A stretch of DNA of 55,284 bases from an uncultured Alphaproteobacteria bacterium (GTDB taxonomy: Bacteria; Pseudomonadota; Alphaproteobacteria; Rhodobacterales; Rhodobacteraceae): NCBI GenBank assembly GCA_902600895.1, contig CACKLF010000008.1, positions 1-55,284 on the forward strand, in the 5' to 3' direction. Position numbers and translations under genes: made by a program. The notes beneath the pieces are model-generated. The model had not been told where the DNA came from, ran no database searches, and was given only the letters and a program-made list of their open reading frames with translations. Shown here piece by piece: positions 47,018 to 55,243 of this stretch (position 1 is the first letter of the stretch; each line of letters starts with the position of its first letter).

Positions 47018-47734
47018 TTATATTTTTTGCCACAAAACTAAATTACCTTTATTGATTCTTTTCCAGAAATGCTTACTCATTTTTGGATCTGTGTCCCCTA
47101 AAAGTAAAAACCCCCCCCTTCTTACGGATTCTTCCAAGCTTTTAAGTGCATTTATTTGACCCTTTTCAGTCATGTGAAGAAGCACATTCCGACATACCAC
47201 AAGGTCATATTCTAGAGAATAGGGACCGGTAACCAAATTATGAACATCAAAGTGGATAATTTTTCTTAGAGATTGACTGAATTCTACGTAAACAGAAGAT
47301 TGACTCTCACTTGGAAATATATTTAAACATGTGTCATTTTTGAACATTTCTATCTTTTCTATTTCTTTGCTTCGGTATACGAGGAATTTACCCTTTTTTG
47401 CGTGAAAAATAGAATCCAAGCTTATGTCTGTACCAACTAATTCTAAGTTACTTGTTTTTCCGCTAATTAAAAATGTAGAATAAACCTCTTGCCCTGTTGA
47501 GCATCCAGCAAACCATATGCGTCTACTGTTCTCCTTTATCAGATTTTTTAAAAGGTCGGCTACTTCCATGTTTCTAAAAAATGATGTTTCTGGATTTACC
47601 AGTTTTTTTGCCATTTCAAATATTTTGTTACCTAGGAAATCTTCTACTGAATAATTTTTTGATAAAGATAAAAACTTTTGCTCTGAAAGTTTTAATCCAG
47701 TCTTTTCTATTATGTATTGACCAAGGTCTTCCAT
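47018..47734 (-). CDS. cheR: Chemotaxis protein methyltransferase CheR
   Basis: CheR uses S-adenosylmethionine to methylate glutamates on the receptor. At 238 residues it is shorter than usual because the N-terminal helical domain is reduced. Motifs are NPETSFFRNMEVADLL, FAGCSTGQEVYST (SAM loop, family GEEPYS), VGTDISLDSIFHAKKGKF, DLVVCRNVLLHMTEK and SVRRGGFLLLGDTDP. No other methyltransferase gene is nearby. It precedes the acyl-CoA synthetase with no gap and follows the 103-residue orphan by 11 bases. Confidence 0.87.
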   Translation of the reverse strand: MEDLGQYIIEKTGLKLSEQKFLSLSKNYSVEDFLGNKIFEMAKKLVNPETSFFRNMEVADLLKNLIKENSRRIWFAGCSTGQEVYSTFLISGKTSNLELVGTDISLDSIFHAKKGKFLVYRSKEIEKIEMFKNDTCLNIFPSESQSSVYVEFSQSLRKIIHFDVHNLVTGPYSLEYDLVVCRNVLLHMTEKGQINALKSLEESVRRGGFLLLGDTDPKMSKHFWKRINKGNLVLWQKI

Positions 47735-47745
47735 ATCACTTTTGG

Positions 47746-48057
47746 TTAGATGTTCCTTATTGAAATTGCGATGTTTCCATCATTAAATGTTACAAAATTG
47801 AACTGATCCCCCAGAACGCTAGATGACTGTCTATCTAGTTTAAGTTCCTTCCCCTCAATCTGTATCGGTCTGGTGTTGCTTGGAATTAAGCAGTCACTGT
47901 TTGTCAAAAGTTTAAAGTCTGAGGCTCTTGCCCGATTTCCTTTATATAAAGGATGTAAATTTTTACCCTTCCCTTTGCCAGAAATGACTTCTTTAATATC
48001 ATTTAACCGGAAGGCTAAATTGCTGTTCTCCCAATTTACTAAAACAAACTTTTCCAA
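47746..48057 (-). CDS. Hypothetical 103-residue protein, possible degenerate CheW-like
   Basis: I do not recognise this protein. Its N-terminus FVLVNWENSNLAFRLNDIKEVI resembles the first strands of CheW domains (a hydrophobic strand, then a strand leading into a V/I-rich helix-like edge), and the last residues FNFVTFNDGNIAISIRNI could be another strand. It is about 40 residues too short for a CheW domain. It sits between cheA and cheR, where cheW is often found, 10 bases from cheA and 11 from cheR. It may be a remnant of cheW or a distinct small adapter. Confidence 0.55.
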   Translation of the reverse strand: MEKFVLVNWENSNLAFRLNDIKEVISGKGKGKNLHPLYKGNRARASDFKLLTNSDCLIPSNTRPIQIEGKELKLDRQSSSVLGDQFNFVTFNDGNIAISIRNI

Positions 48058-48067
48058 TTATCTGCTC

Positions 48068-49717
48068 CTATGATGTATGGTAATCAAAATTGAATAGGCT
48101 TTCTACATTTAGGCGAAAGATAATATTTTGATCGTCATCAACTGTTGTTCCAGATACTAAGGGCATATTTGCAATTAGCTTGTCTGGTTGTTCAAATACG
48201 AATTCATCATAAATGAAATCTCCAAAATAATTAAATGCCACAGCTTTATCTGACAATGATAACAGAATAATTTTTTCCACATTGATCTTTGATTTCTTTA
48301 TGGGAAATGACAACAAGGTATTCAGGTCTTGGATGGGGATTTGATTTTTGTTAAACCTTATGTGTTCCTGACCACCAACCACATCAGTATCTAATTCAGA
48401 TTTGTTTTTCACCCATTGAATTGATCTTGAAGGCACTGCATAAAAAGTAGGTAAGTCCTTCAAAATAATACACTCTTCTGTACTGACAGCTCCTGGAATT
48501 ATGATAGAAAAATGTGTACCGTTATTTTTAGTCGAATTTACATTTATCTTTCCACCTAAGAGAGCGATGTTTTTTTCAACCACATCCATTCCAACTCCTC
48601 TCCCAGACGTAGCACTTACGCTCTGTGCAGTTGAGAAACCAGGTTTGAATATCAAAGAAAAAATGTCTCGATCTGAAAGCTGCTTTGCAGTTTCTTTATC
48701 AATTACATTTTTATTAATAGCAATTTCTAAAATTTTCTTCTTATCAAGACCTCTGCCATCATCTGACAAATTTACTACTAATTTATCTCCTTCTTTCTTA
48801 AAAGATAAATCAATCTTTCCAATTCCCTTTTGTTGTCTCTCATCAATGTTCTCAATTCCGTGGTCTACGGAATTTCGTATCATATGTAAAAGAGGATCTG
48901 CTAGATTTCTTATTATTTTCCGATCAGCTCTCTCATTATCACCGCTTACAGTAAATTTTACTTTTTTATCTAGCTGGCTTGAAATATCTAATACTGCTCT
49001 TTTGAGTCTGCGAACTAAGTCATTAACTGATATCAGCCTCAAATCAGTAATTCGTCCATTCAAGATCTGTATGTCATTCACTAATTTATCCAAAATGCCG
49101 CTTGCATAGTCATTATCTCTTGCGCTACCAGATTGCTCAAAAACTCGTTTGAGTGCATTCGCTCGAGACACTAAGGTACCAGATTTTTGAAAAAGATCAT
49201 CTAAAGAAGCTGAACTTACCTGTGTGAATTTTCCCTCATCCTTAGAATCTACATCTGATGAATAGTCATCTATCAAGTTTCCGTTGTCTATTTTAACATT
49301 AGTTTTTTTATTTTCTAAAGAGATCTTTCCAAGTATGTTTTCAAGCTCTTTTTTGCAAAGATCAAAATTTTTTGGGACAGCTTCTGTTCTACTTTTTATT
49401 GAATTACTTAGGACAGCATTAAAAACATCTATAAATTTTAATAACGTGGATCTCACGTTATCGCTAAACTCTAGTGTTCCTTTCCGAATTTCTGAAATCA
49501 AGTCCTCTGCTAGGTGCGTTAGAGAAACTGTTTTGGACATTCCTATGCTACCAGTTAATCCTTTTAAAGAGTGGAAATTTCTAAATAGCTTGTCTACTTC
49601 ATCTTTAGATAGGTTCTTATTAGCAGTTTCTAATAGAATATCTTCAGAATTCTTAGAATGCTCCACTGCTTCCAATTCAAATTGAGCCCATATTTCATTT
49701 AAGAATTCCTTGTCCAA
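48068..49717 (-). CDS. cheA: Chemotaxis histidine kinase CheA
   Basis: CheA autophosphorylates in complex with the receptor and coupling protein and passes phosphate to CheY and CheB. The 549-residue protein has an Hpt domain (residues 1-105; phosphoacceptor His 49 in FRNFHSLKGLTGSIGM), a short linker with no clear P2 docking domain, a dimerisation region (about 190-250), a HATPase domain with N box LHMIRNSVDHGIE, DDGRGLDKKKI and GRGVGMDVVEKNI, and a C-terminal CheW-like P5 domain. All kinase boxes are intact. The absence of P2 is shared with several small CheA proteins. Confidence 0.93.
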   Translation of the reverse strand: MDKEFLNEIWAQFELEAVEHSKNSEDILLETANKNLSKDEVDKLFRNFHSLKGLTGSIGMSKTVSLTHLAEDLISEIRKGTLEFSDNVRSTLLKFIDVFNAVLSNSIKSRTEAVPKNFDLCKKELENILGKISLENKKTNVKIDNGNLIDDYSSDVDSKDEGKFTQVSSASLDDLFQKSGTLVSRANALKRVFEQSGSARDNDYASGILDKLVNDIQILNGRITDLRLISVNDLVRRLKRAVLDISSQLDKKVKFTVSGDNERADRKIIRNLADPLLHMIRNSVDHGIENIDERQQKGIGKIDLSFKKEGDKLVVNLSDDGRGLDKKKILEIAINKNVIDKETAKQLSDRDIFSLIFKPGFSTAQSVSATSGRGVGMDVVEKNIALLGGKINVNSTKNNGTHFSIIIPGAVSTEECIILKDLPTFYAVPSRSIQWVKNKSELDTDVVGGQEHIRFNKNQIPIQDLNTLLSFPIKKSKINVEKIILLSLSDKAVAFNYFGDFIYDEFVFEQPDKLIANMPLVSGTTVDDDQNIIFRLNVESLFNFDYHTS

Positions 49718-49727
49718 TTAGACACCT

Positions 49728-50141
49728 CTATTCATTAAGTAGTTCATTAATGAGATCTTTTAAACCCTCTCCTTTCTTTTGGGCCAAAGTAGGATCTAGG
49801 GCTCCACCGGGCTTATCAATAATTCCATCTGCGCCCAATTTTTTGACCTCGGCTGAATAGCTGCTACCTATCTGGGCAAGTGAGGAAACAATAATAACTT
49901 TGGCTTTGTGACGCAATCGTATTTCTCGCAGTGCCTCAACACCATTCATAACAGGCATCTCTATATCAAGTAAAATGATATCAAAATTAATATCGTTAAG
50001 TTTTTCGAGGGCAACCTGGCCATTTTCCGCTTCCTCAATGAGGTCAAAAATTTGAAGCTCTTCAACTATTTTTTTGAGCATGATCCGCATTAATTTGCTA
50101 TCATCAACTATTAGAACATTTTTAGACATAATTTCACTCAT
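49728..50141 (-). CDS. cheY: CheY-like single-domain response regulator
   Basis: The 137-residue receiver domain has the acidic pair in VLIVDDSKLMRIML, the phosphoacceptor aspartate in DIILLDIEMPVMNG, the conserved Ser/Thr in VIIVSSLAQIGSS and the Lys in IDKPGG. The extra tail KPGGALDPTLAQKKGEGLKDLINELL resembles the linker that joins receiver and esterase domains in CheB, so it may descend from a CheB receiver. It is the likely phosphate-receiving output protein of CheA; no flagellar motor gene is near. Confidence 0.87.
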   Translation of the reverse strand: MSEIMSKNVLIVDDSKLMRIMLKKIVEELQIFDLIEEAENGQVALEKLNDINFDIILLDIEMPVMNGVEALREIRLRHKAKVIIVSSLAQIGSSYSAEVKKLGADGIIDKPGGALDPTLAQKKGEGLKDLINELLNE

Positions 50142-50143
50142 TT

Positions 50144-51184
50144 TTAATCAACTACAGATTGTTTATAATTCCTCATTAGGAGGTCACCAATTTTATCAGG
50201 TTCCACAATAAAATCATGATGTCCCCCAGATATAACTGAAAGGGGCATTGTTTTTGCTACAGCGGTATTAGGCTCTTGGACGAAAATTAGCCCTCCATTC
50301 TCTTTGTGAACTTTTGCACCTTCACAAGCATCAGAACACAGACCACTCAATATTACAACATCGCACAGTTTATTTTTTTCTGCGATCTCTTTTAGAAGAA
50401 TATTTATGTCTGGAGTGAAAAGCCTTTCAATCTTCGGGGTGCTATAAATAATGGAGAATATATCAGAGGAAAGCGACAAATTAGCTTCATATCCTCCTTT
50501 GAGCATAGTTATTTTATTTTTAGAGAGTTCACCATCATTTGATATTTTCATTTCACTTTTTTTTTCGATAAAAAATTTATTAAGCCTATTTACAAAGAAC
50601 TCATCTACGCCCACGGGCATATGGATAGCTATAATTATTGGTATCTTAAAGAAATGTATCTTTTTTACGATATTTTCAACTGGCTCCAACGATCCTGCTG
50701 ACCCAGCTATTACTAAAAAGTCTGCCTTTGAATTAAATTGAATATCGTGACTGATAGACAATGATTTTTCTGCAAGCTTTTTGTTTTCTATTTGCAGTTT
50801 TACAGCGGATAAATATTCCAGAATATCTCGTTTGAATTCATTTAAATTAATTCCTTTTCCAATTCTGTTCTTTGAAATAAACCCAATAGCACCTATACGA
50901 AAGGCCTCAACAATTTTGTCTGCATCAGATTTGTGAAAGCCACTAATTATGAGACACTCAGATGAATGATTGTTTTCTCGAAGCGATTTAAGAAGATCAA
51001 CTCCATCCATTACAGGCATTTCCATGTCCGAGATAATTAAGTCAGCTCCATTTCTTTCATTTTCTAAAATGGCCTGCTGACCGTTTTCTGCCTCCCAGAT
51101 AATATCCACGTTCGGATAGGATTTTAAAATTTGTGAGATTACCATTCTTATAAACTTAGAGTCATCGACAATTGCAACTTTCAT
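50144..51184 (-). CDS. cheB: Chemotaxis response regulator/methylesterase CheB
   Basis: CheB removes methyl groups from receptor glutamates. The 346-residue protein has an N-terminal receiver (VAIVDDSKFIRMVI, ADLIISDMEMPVMDG, conserved Lys in FISKNR) and a C-terminal esterase. The catalytic triad residues appear at LVIAGSAGSLEPVENI (Ser), IAIHMPVGVDEFFVNRL (His) and LSGLCSDACEGAKVHKENGG (Asp), though the surrounding motifs differ from the enteric GASTGG and GNDGA. Its start overlaps the multi-CheW gene by four bases and precedes cheY by two. Confidence 0.9.
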   Translation of the reverse strand: MKVAIVDDSKFIRMVISQILKSYPNVDIIWEAENGQQAILENERNGADLIISDMEMPVMDGVDLLKSLRENNHSSECLIISGFHKSDADKIVEAFRIGAIGFISKNRIGKGINLNEFKRDILEYLSAVKLQIENKKLAEKSLSISHDIQFNSKADFLVIAGSAGSLEPVENIVKKIHFFKIPIIIAIHMPVGVDEFFVNRLNKFFIEKKSEMKISNDGELSKNKITMLKGGYEANLSLSSDIFSIIYSTPKIERLFTPDINILLKEIAEKNKLCDVVILSGLCSDACEGAKVHKENGGLIFVQEPNTAVAKTMPLSVISGGHHDFIVEPDKIGDLLMRNYKQSVVD

Positions 51185-52617
51185 TGAGATAACTTTAACA
51201 AACGTTTTTCCAGGTCTTTATGATCTAGTTGATAATAAGTAGTATTTTTATGAACTACTCTTGCGGCTGCTACTTCCTGGAACATAGCAGCATTATTTTT
51301 TCTGATATTGTCATGAATTAAGTGTTTCGAAATCGATACTCTATTAATCTCAGGAACTGCCAGCCCAGCTATAATTTCATTGAATTCCAAAAATAGGATA
51401 AAATCTGATCTTTGGTTTTCCCCACCAAGTACAACATCTAGTTCAAACACGGCAATAACTTTGCCATCTAAATTAGTATAGCCTGCCATACTTTTATTTT
51501 GGTTTTTTGATATTTTAATATCAGATATTGGTGATACTTTTTTAAGGAGAGTTAAGGGAAAAAGATATTCATAGTTTTTTCCATTTACTGACAAGAAGCT
51601 AATGCTTTCGTCAAGCTTATCCATTGTATTTGGCTGAACTTTTGGAGAAAACGGATATAATGATTTTAATGTATTTACACTTTGTAAGTTTATGACCCTT
51701 AAATGTTCGTTGTGGTCAATATCAAATCCATACTCTGAGGATTGCTCAAAAGAATTTTTATAGCGATTTAATTTACCACTTTCTTTTTTCTCGTCGGTGT
51801 CTTTTTTTGTTTTGACAAGTTGGCTGCTAGATATGTCATGTAGTTCACATTTCGCACTCGTCCCTATTGTCATCACATGTCTCCCATCACCACTTTTTGA
51901 TTCTGGTGAAATAAAAGCTTGGATTGCATATAGTGAATTATCTTCACCGATAAAAGGACAAATGGTTTCATTAAAATCGACCATGGGTATAGATTTATCA
52001 GATGTAGTATCTAAAAAATTAAGCTCTTTGATCGGTTTGACCCCATTAAGATTATCAATATCTATAGCAAATTTTTGACCCTCAAATATAAAAGAGAGAT
52101 AACTTCGCACCTCTTCCGTCTTTTCTTCTGTTTTGGCAAAATCGACAGCTATTTTGTTTTGAACACGTTTTTCTTTTCCCATTAAAGAGTTAAGAAGTGT
52201 GTCTATTTTAATCATAGTGATTTTTTGTCTGCCCAGTTTTATTGAATAAAAGGTTGTAGTATTTTCTTTGGACTGGGTCTTTGCTTCCGATTTAATTTGA
52301 ATATTTTTTAGCCCTATGATTTCATCAACCTGTAAAGAAATATGTCTGTCAGCACTCTCTAAAAACACCAAATATTTTGGAACATGAGATTTTTTTCTTT
52401 TTCCTCCAAAAATAAATTTTGGATCTGCAAGTAGTACGGCTTTTCCAGAATTTTGAGCCACCCCAACTAATGGCTTTTGTAAGTTTTCCAATATTGCAGT
52501 TTCTTCAAAATCTTTCACTGCAGATAAGTAGGTTTTGGGAAGAGCGATTAAAGTACCGCATGACTTTGCTATCAGAGCCTCACATTCTATAGCATTTTTC
52601 TCTTTTGTTGCCTTCAT
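51181..52617 (-). CDS. Multi-domain CheW-like protein (478 residues, two or three CheW-type modules)
   Basis: The protein heads the chemosensory operon and looks like tandem CheW domains. Module one, residues about 1-155, includes KYLVFLESADRHISLQVDEIIGLKNI; module two, about 165-315, has RSYLSFIFEGQKFAIDIDNLNGV and is the least certain; module three, about 335-478, has AGYTNLDGKVIAVFELDVVLGG and ILFLEFNEIIAGLAVPEINRVS. Ordinary CheW has one module of about 150 residues. No other good cheW gene is in the window, so this probably couples receptor and CheA, possibly linking several arrays. An AAGGATATT ribosome binding site precedes the ATG. Confidence 0.75.
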   Translation of the reverse strand: MKATKEKNAIECEALIAKSCGTLIALPKTYLSAVKDFEETAILENLQKPLVGVAQNSGKAVLLADPKFIFGGKRKKSHVPKYLVFLESADRHISLQVDEIIGLKNIQIKSEAKTQSKENTTTFYSIKLGRQKITMIKIDTLLNSLMGKEKRVQNKIAVDFAKTEEKTEEVRSYLSFIFEGQKFAIDIDNLNGVKPIKELNFLDTTSDKSIPMVDFNETICPFIGEDNSLYAIQAFISPESKSGDGRHVMTIGTSAKCELHDISSSQLVKTKKDTDEKKESGKLNRYKNSFEQSSEYGFDIDHNEHLRVINLQSVNTLKSLYPFSPKVQPNTMDKLDESISFLSVNGKNYEYLFPLTLLKKVSPISDIKISKNQNKSMAGYTNLDGKVIAVFELDVVLGGENQRSDFILFLEFNEIIAGLAVPEINRVSISKHLIHDNIRKNNAAMFQEVAAARVVHKNTTYYQLDHKDLEKRLLKLSQ

Positions 52618-52682
52618 AATATCCTTTTAAAAATGGTGCAAATTTTATGATCGTAAAGTATATAAATTAAACTAATTAAAAA

Positions 52683-52747
52683 ATACTAATTGAAATTTTA
52701 GTATATTTACAATACTCCTCTTTCAAGTATCCTGATGATTGTAAAAT
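52683..52747. promoter_or_regulatory. Inverted repeats in the divergent che/CNB-like intergenic region
   Basis: Two inverted repeats share this 159-base gap: ATACTAA/TTAGTAT (52683-52689 and 52698-52704) and TTTACAAT/ATTGTAAA (52706-52713 and 52738-52745). The second right arm overlaps TAAAAT (52742-52747), a possible -10 element for the trio. A TATACT on the minus strand nearby could serve the che operon. This may be a shared operator or only AT-rich chance. Confidence 0.4.
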
Positions 52748-52776
52748 AAATCTAACACAATGGCCAGTTTGGTAAA

Positions 52777-53121
52777 ATGAAAATTGACAGTGGATTCGTA
52801 AAGAACCTATTTGCTTCAGATGTCATAAGGATTGATTCTGGAAACTCTGTACCCATCGGAGACCATTTTTACTTTATCAATTCAGGAATTGTTTCTGGAA
52901 GTATTGGATTAAAAAGACCAATAAAGTTTAGAGCAGAAGCAGGACAATTCTTCTGTTTAAAATTTATTATAAATTCAGATGATAAAGTTAATTCAGCAGT
53001 AGCAGAAACTTCATTAGAACTTACAATGGTAAAATATGAGGAGCTGGATAAAGTGCTAAGCGGTACAGATAAAAATCTTAGCGCATTATTAAAATCATTA
53101 ATTTCTCAGGGAATCAACTGA
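52777..53121 (+). CDS. Small protein with cyclic-nucleotide-binding-like fold (first of trio)
   Basis: I do not recognise this 114-residue protein with certainty. The pattern GDHFYFINSGIVSGSIG, then AEAGQFFCLKFII and AETSLELTMVKYEELDKVL matches the strand order of cyclic-nucleotide-binding (Crp-type) beta-barrels: a barrel strand, glycine turn, phosphate-cassette region and final strand plus helix. The cassette residues that contact the nucleotide are absent. It overlaps the next gene by one base (TGATG) and is divergent from the chemosensory operon. Confidence 0.6.
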   Translation: MKIDSGFVKNLFASDVIRIDSGNSVPIGDHFYFINSGIVSGSIGLKRPIKFRAEAGQFFCLKFIINSDDKVNSAVAETSLELTMVKYEELDKVLSGTDKNLSALLKSLISQGIN

Positions 53122-53996
53122 TGAGTGCCGATTTTGATTTTGGAAATTTTCTAGATTTGCAAAATCAGGCTACTCTTAAAATTAACTGTATAAGATTGTT
53201 TGAACATCTTTGTACTAAAGACGGTACTCAAAAAGAAGTTGAAGCTTTAAAAATAGAAATCATTAGTGATCCAATATCAGAAAACTTTTCGGGCTTTTAT
53301 GAGGCTATGAAAAATTTGAAATCTGGTGATAAAAATACCACATCTAATGTCTTTCCTCATTTAAACCTTATGATTAGCACTCTAAATGACAATGATGTTT
53401 CAAAAGCAGAGATAGCTAGAGTGAAAAAAAAGCTTACTAAAAGGGTAGAGCATTTATATGATGAAGTGGTTATGAGGCATGATATCTGGATCATTGCCCA
53501 AATTCATGAGTTTATTGAGAATGGTAGCAAGCTTGGGATAAATTTACTTCGCATTATGGATTTAAATTTAACCGACCCCAATATTGTCATGGAAATAAAA
53601 AACATTTTAAAAGGAACAAATGTTGAGCTCAATATGGAGCGATTCTTGAACAAGCTTTTGGCACAGGAAACAAGAGGTTTTATTACCGGTGAATTTAGGC
53701 AAATTCTATTAGAAAGAGGTGTAGAAGAAAGACTTGTGAATTTGGTGACAAAAGAGTCTGTAAAGAATTTAACAAAAGAAAGTCTGTCAAAATCCAAATT
53801 GTTTTTAATTTCCTTTAAAGAAGATATGCTGGATGATGAGCCTGATTTTGTTGATAAAATTATTCAAAATGGAATATTACTTACTAGTACTGCATCCGAG
53901 AGCGAAAAGGGGTTTATATTTTTGGTTTTGTCAACTAATGATAAGGGTGTGAGCTTTTTTAAAAACTACCATCATATCACAAGCGAGGTAGGATAA
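53121..53996 (+). CDS. Unrecognised 291-residue helical protein (middle of trio)
   Basis: No family is apparent. The sequence is mostly charged helix (for example EIARVKKKLTKRVEHLYDEVV and FLNKLLAQETRGFITGEFRQIL), with no signal peptide, no membrane segment and no zinc or nucleotide motif, so it is probably cytoplasmic. The C-terminal 70 residues (KLFLISFKEDML to FIFLVLSTNDKGVSFFKNYHH) alternate hydrophobic strands and may be a separate small domain. It overlaps the first gene of the trio and precedes the last by one base, so the three are surely coexpressed and may form a complex. Confidence 0.7.
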   Translation: MSADFDFGNFLDLQNQATLKINCIRLFEHLCTKDGTQKEVEALKIEIISDPISENFSGFYEAMKNLKSGDKNTTSNVFPHLNLMISTLNDNDVSKAEIARVKKKLTKRVEHLYDEVVMRHDIWIIAQIHEFIENGSKLGINLLRIMDLNLTDPNIVMEIKNILKGTNVELNMERFLNKLLAQETRGFITGEFRQILLERGVEERLVNLVTKESVKNLTKESLSKSKLFLISFKEDMLDDEPDFVDKIIQNGILLTSTASESEKGFIFLVLSTNDKGVSFFKNYHHITSEVG

Positions 53997-53997
53997 A

Positions 53998-54327
53998 ATG
54001 AGTGGGAATATAGAACCTATAGTACAGGGCCAAGTGTTATTTGATATTGGTCAGAATATAAACAAATGTTTTATACTCCAAAAAGGCTCTGTTCACATAA
54101 TGAATGGTAGAGATGAAAAGGTTGGAGGAATCGGGCCCAATACAATGTTTGGTTTTACTGAATTAGTAAAAGGTAAGTCTGAGCATTCTACCAAAGCTAT
54201 ATGCGTATCGTCTGGAACAGTGGTATCTTTTCCCTCCGAAATTATAAAAAATAAGCTCGAAGTTTACAAAGAGGATAGCAAGAGTTTTTTGGAAACTCTT
54301 GCAGATCAAATTCTAGGAAAAAAGTAG
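53998..54327 (+). CDS. Small cyclic-nucleotide-binding-domain protein (last of trio)
   Basis: The 109 residues fit a single cyclic-nucleotide-binding domain: VQGQVLFDIGQNINKCFILQKGSVHIM for the first strands, then VGGIGPNTMFGFTELVKG, ICVSSGTVVSFPSEII and a terminal helix. Canonical binders have FGE and a conserved Arg in the phosphate cassette; here they are FGF and HSTKA, so canonical cAMP binding is doubtful. There is no DNA-binding or kinase domain attached, suggesting an adapter or a sensor of another ligand. It ends 10 bases from the convergent permease gene. Confidence 0.72.
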   Translation: MSGNIEPIVQGQVLFDIGQNINKCFILQKGSVHIMNGRDEKVGGIGPNTMFGFTELVKGKSEHSTKAICVSSGTVVSFPSEIIKNKLEVYKEDSKSFLETLADQILGKK

Positions 54328-54337
54328 TCTCTGGTCT

Positions 54338-55243
54338 TTACCGGCCCCTTATCCTGGGATCCAATGCATCTCGTAAGCCATCACCGAGGTAATTAACTGA
54401 TAAGACTGTCAGAGAAATGAAAAGACCTGGCCAAAAAACTCGCTCAGGATATTGCTGTAGATAGTCAACTGCATCAAACAATAGTCGACCCCATGTTGGG
54501 AAGTCTGGTGGAAAGCCAAGACCTAAAAATGAAAGTGCGCTTTCAGTTATAATAGCATTTGCAATCCCTAATGTTGCAGATACCATAATCGGGGATAGAA
54601 CATTTGGTAATATATGTCTAAATATAATGTTAGACGGCTTTGTACCAATTGATCTTGCTGCCGCAATAAATTCTAGTTCTTTTAAGGCTAATACATCTGC
54701 TCTTACAATTCTGGCAGTATTCATCCAACTGGTAACTCCGATAGCTGTTACAATTAAAATAAAGGTACCTGTTTCGGGACCAAATCTCATAGAGAGAGGT
54801 TCTCTAAATAACATTACCATTACTAACAATAGTGGTAATAATGGCAAAGCTAGAAAAAGATCGGTAAATCTCATAAGGGGACCATCAAGTTGTTTGAATT
54901 GACCGGCTAAAACCCCAATTAGTGTTCCCAAAATCAAAGAAAGAAACATGGCTGTAAACCCTACAGATACTGACACCTTTCCACCGGCAATCATTCTTGC
55001 CAAAAGGTCTCTTCCAAGTTGATCAGTACCTAATGGATGAGATAGACTTGGACCAGAATTGCGAGCTCTAATATCAATATACGTTGGATCAATTGTCCAC
55101 AAAAAAGGTCCAGCGATCACTCCAATCACAATTACGAAAAACACTATCATTCCTATAAGTGCTCCCCGATGAGTTTTGAACTGGTCCCATACGTCTTTCC
55201 ATTGGCTACTTGGGATTGGATTCTTTTCCAAAGTTTTATTCAT
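54338..55243 (-). CDS. Dipeptide/oligopeptide-type ABC transporter permease (DppC-like)
   Basis: This inner-membrane permease belongs to the DppC/OppC family. The 301-residue protein has an N-terminal helix (GALIGMIVFFVIVIGVIAGPF), the sequence SLSHPLGTDQLGRDLLARMI typical of the second permease of peptide importers, and the coupling motif EFIAAARSIGTKPSNIIFRHILPNVLSPI. The C-terminus reads LSVNYLGDGLRDALDPRIRG. The start overlaps the stop of the partner permease at the window edge. The substrate (peptide, nickel or sugar) cannot be decided. Confidence 0.92.
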   Translation of the reverse strand: MNKTLEKNPIPSSQWKDVWDQFKTHRGALIGMIVFFVIVIGVIAGPFLWTIDPTYIDIRARNSGPSLSHPLGTDQLGRDLLARMIAGGKVSVSVGFTAMFLSLILGTLIGVLAGQFKQLDGPLMRFTDLFLALPLLPLLLVMVMLFREPLSMRFGPETGTFILIVTAIGVTSWMNTARIVRADVLALKELEFIAAARSIGTKPSNIIFRHILPNVLSPIMVSATLGIANAIITESALSFLGLGFPPDFPTWGRLLFDAVDYLQQYPERVFWPGLFISLTVLSVNYLGDGLRDALDPRIRGR

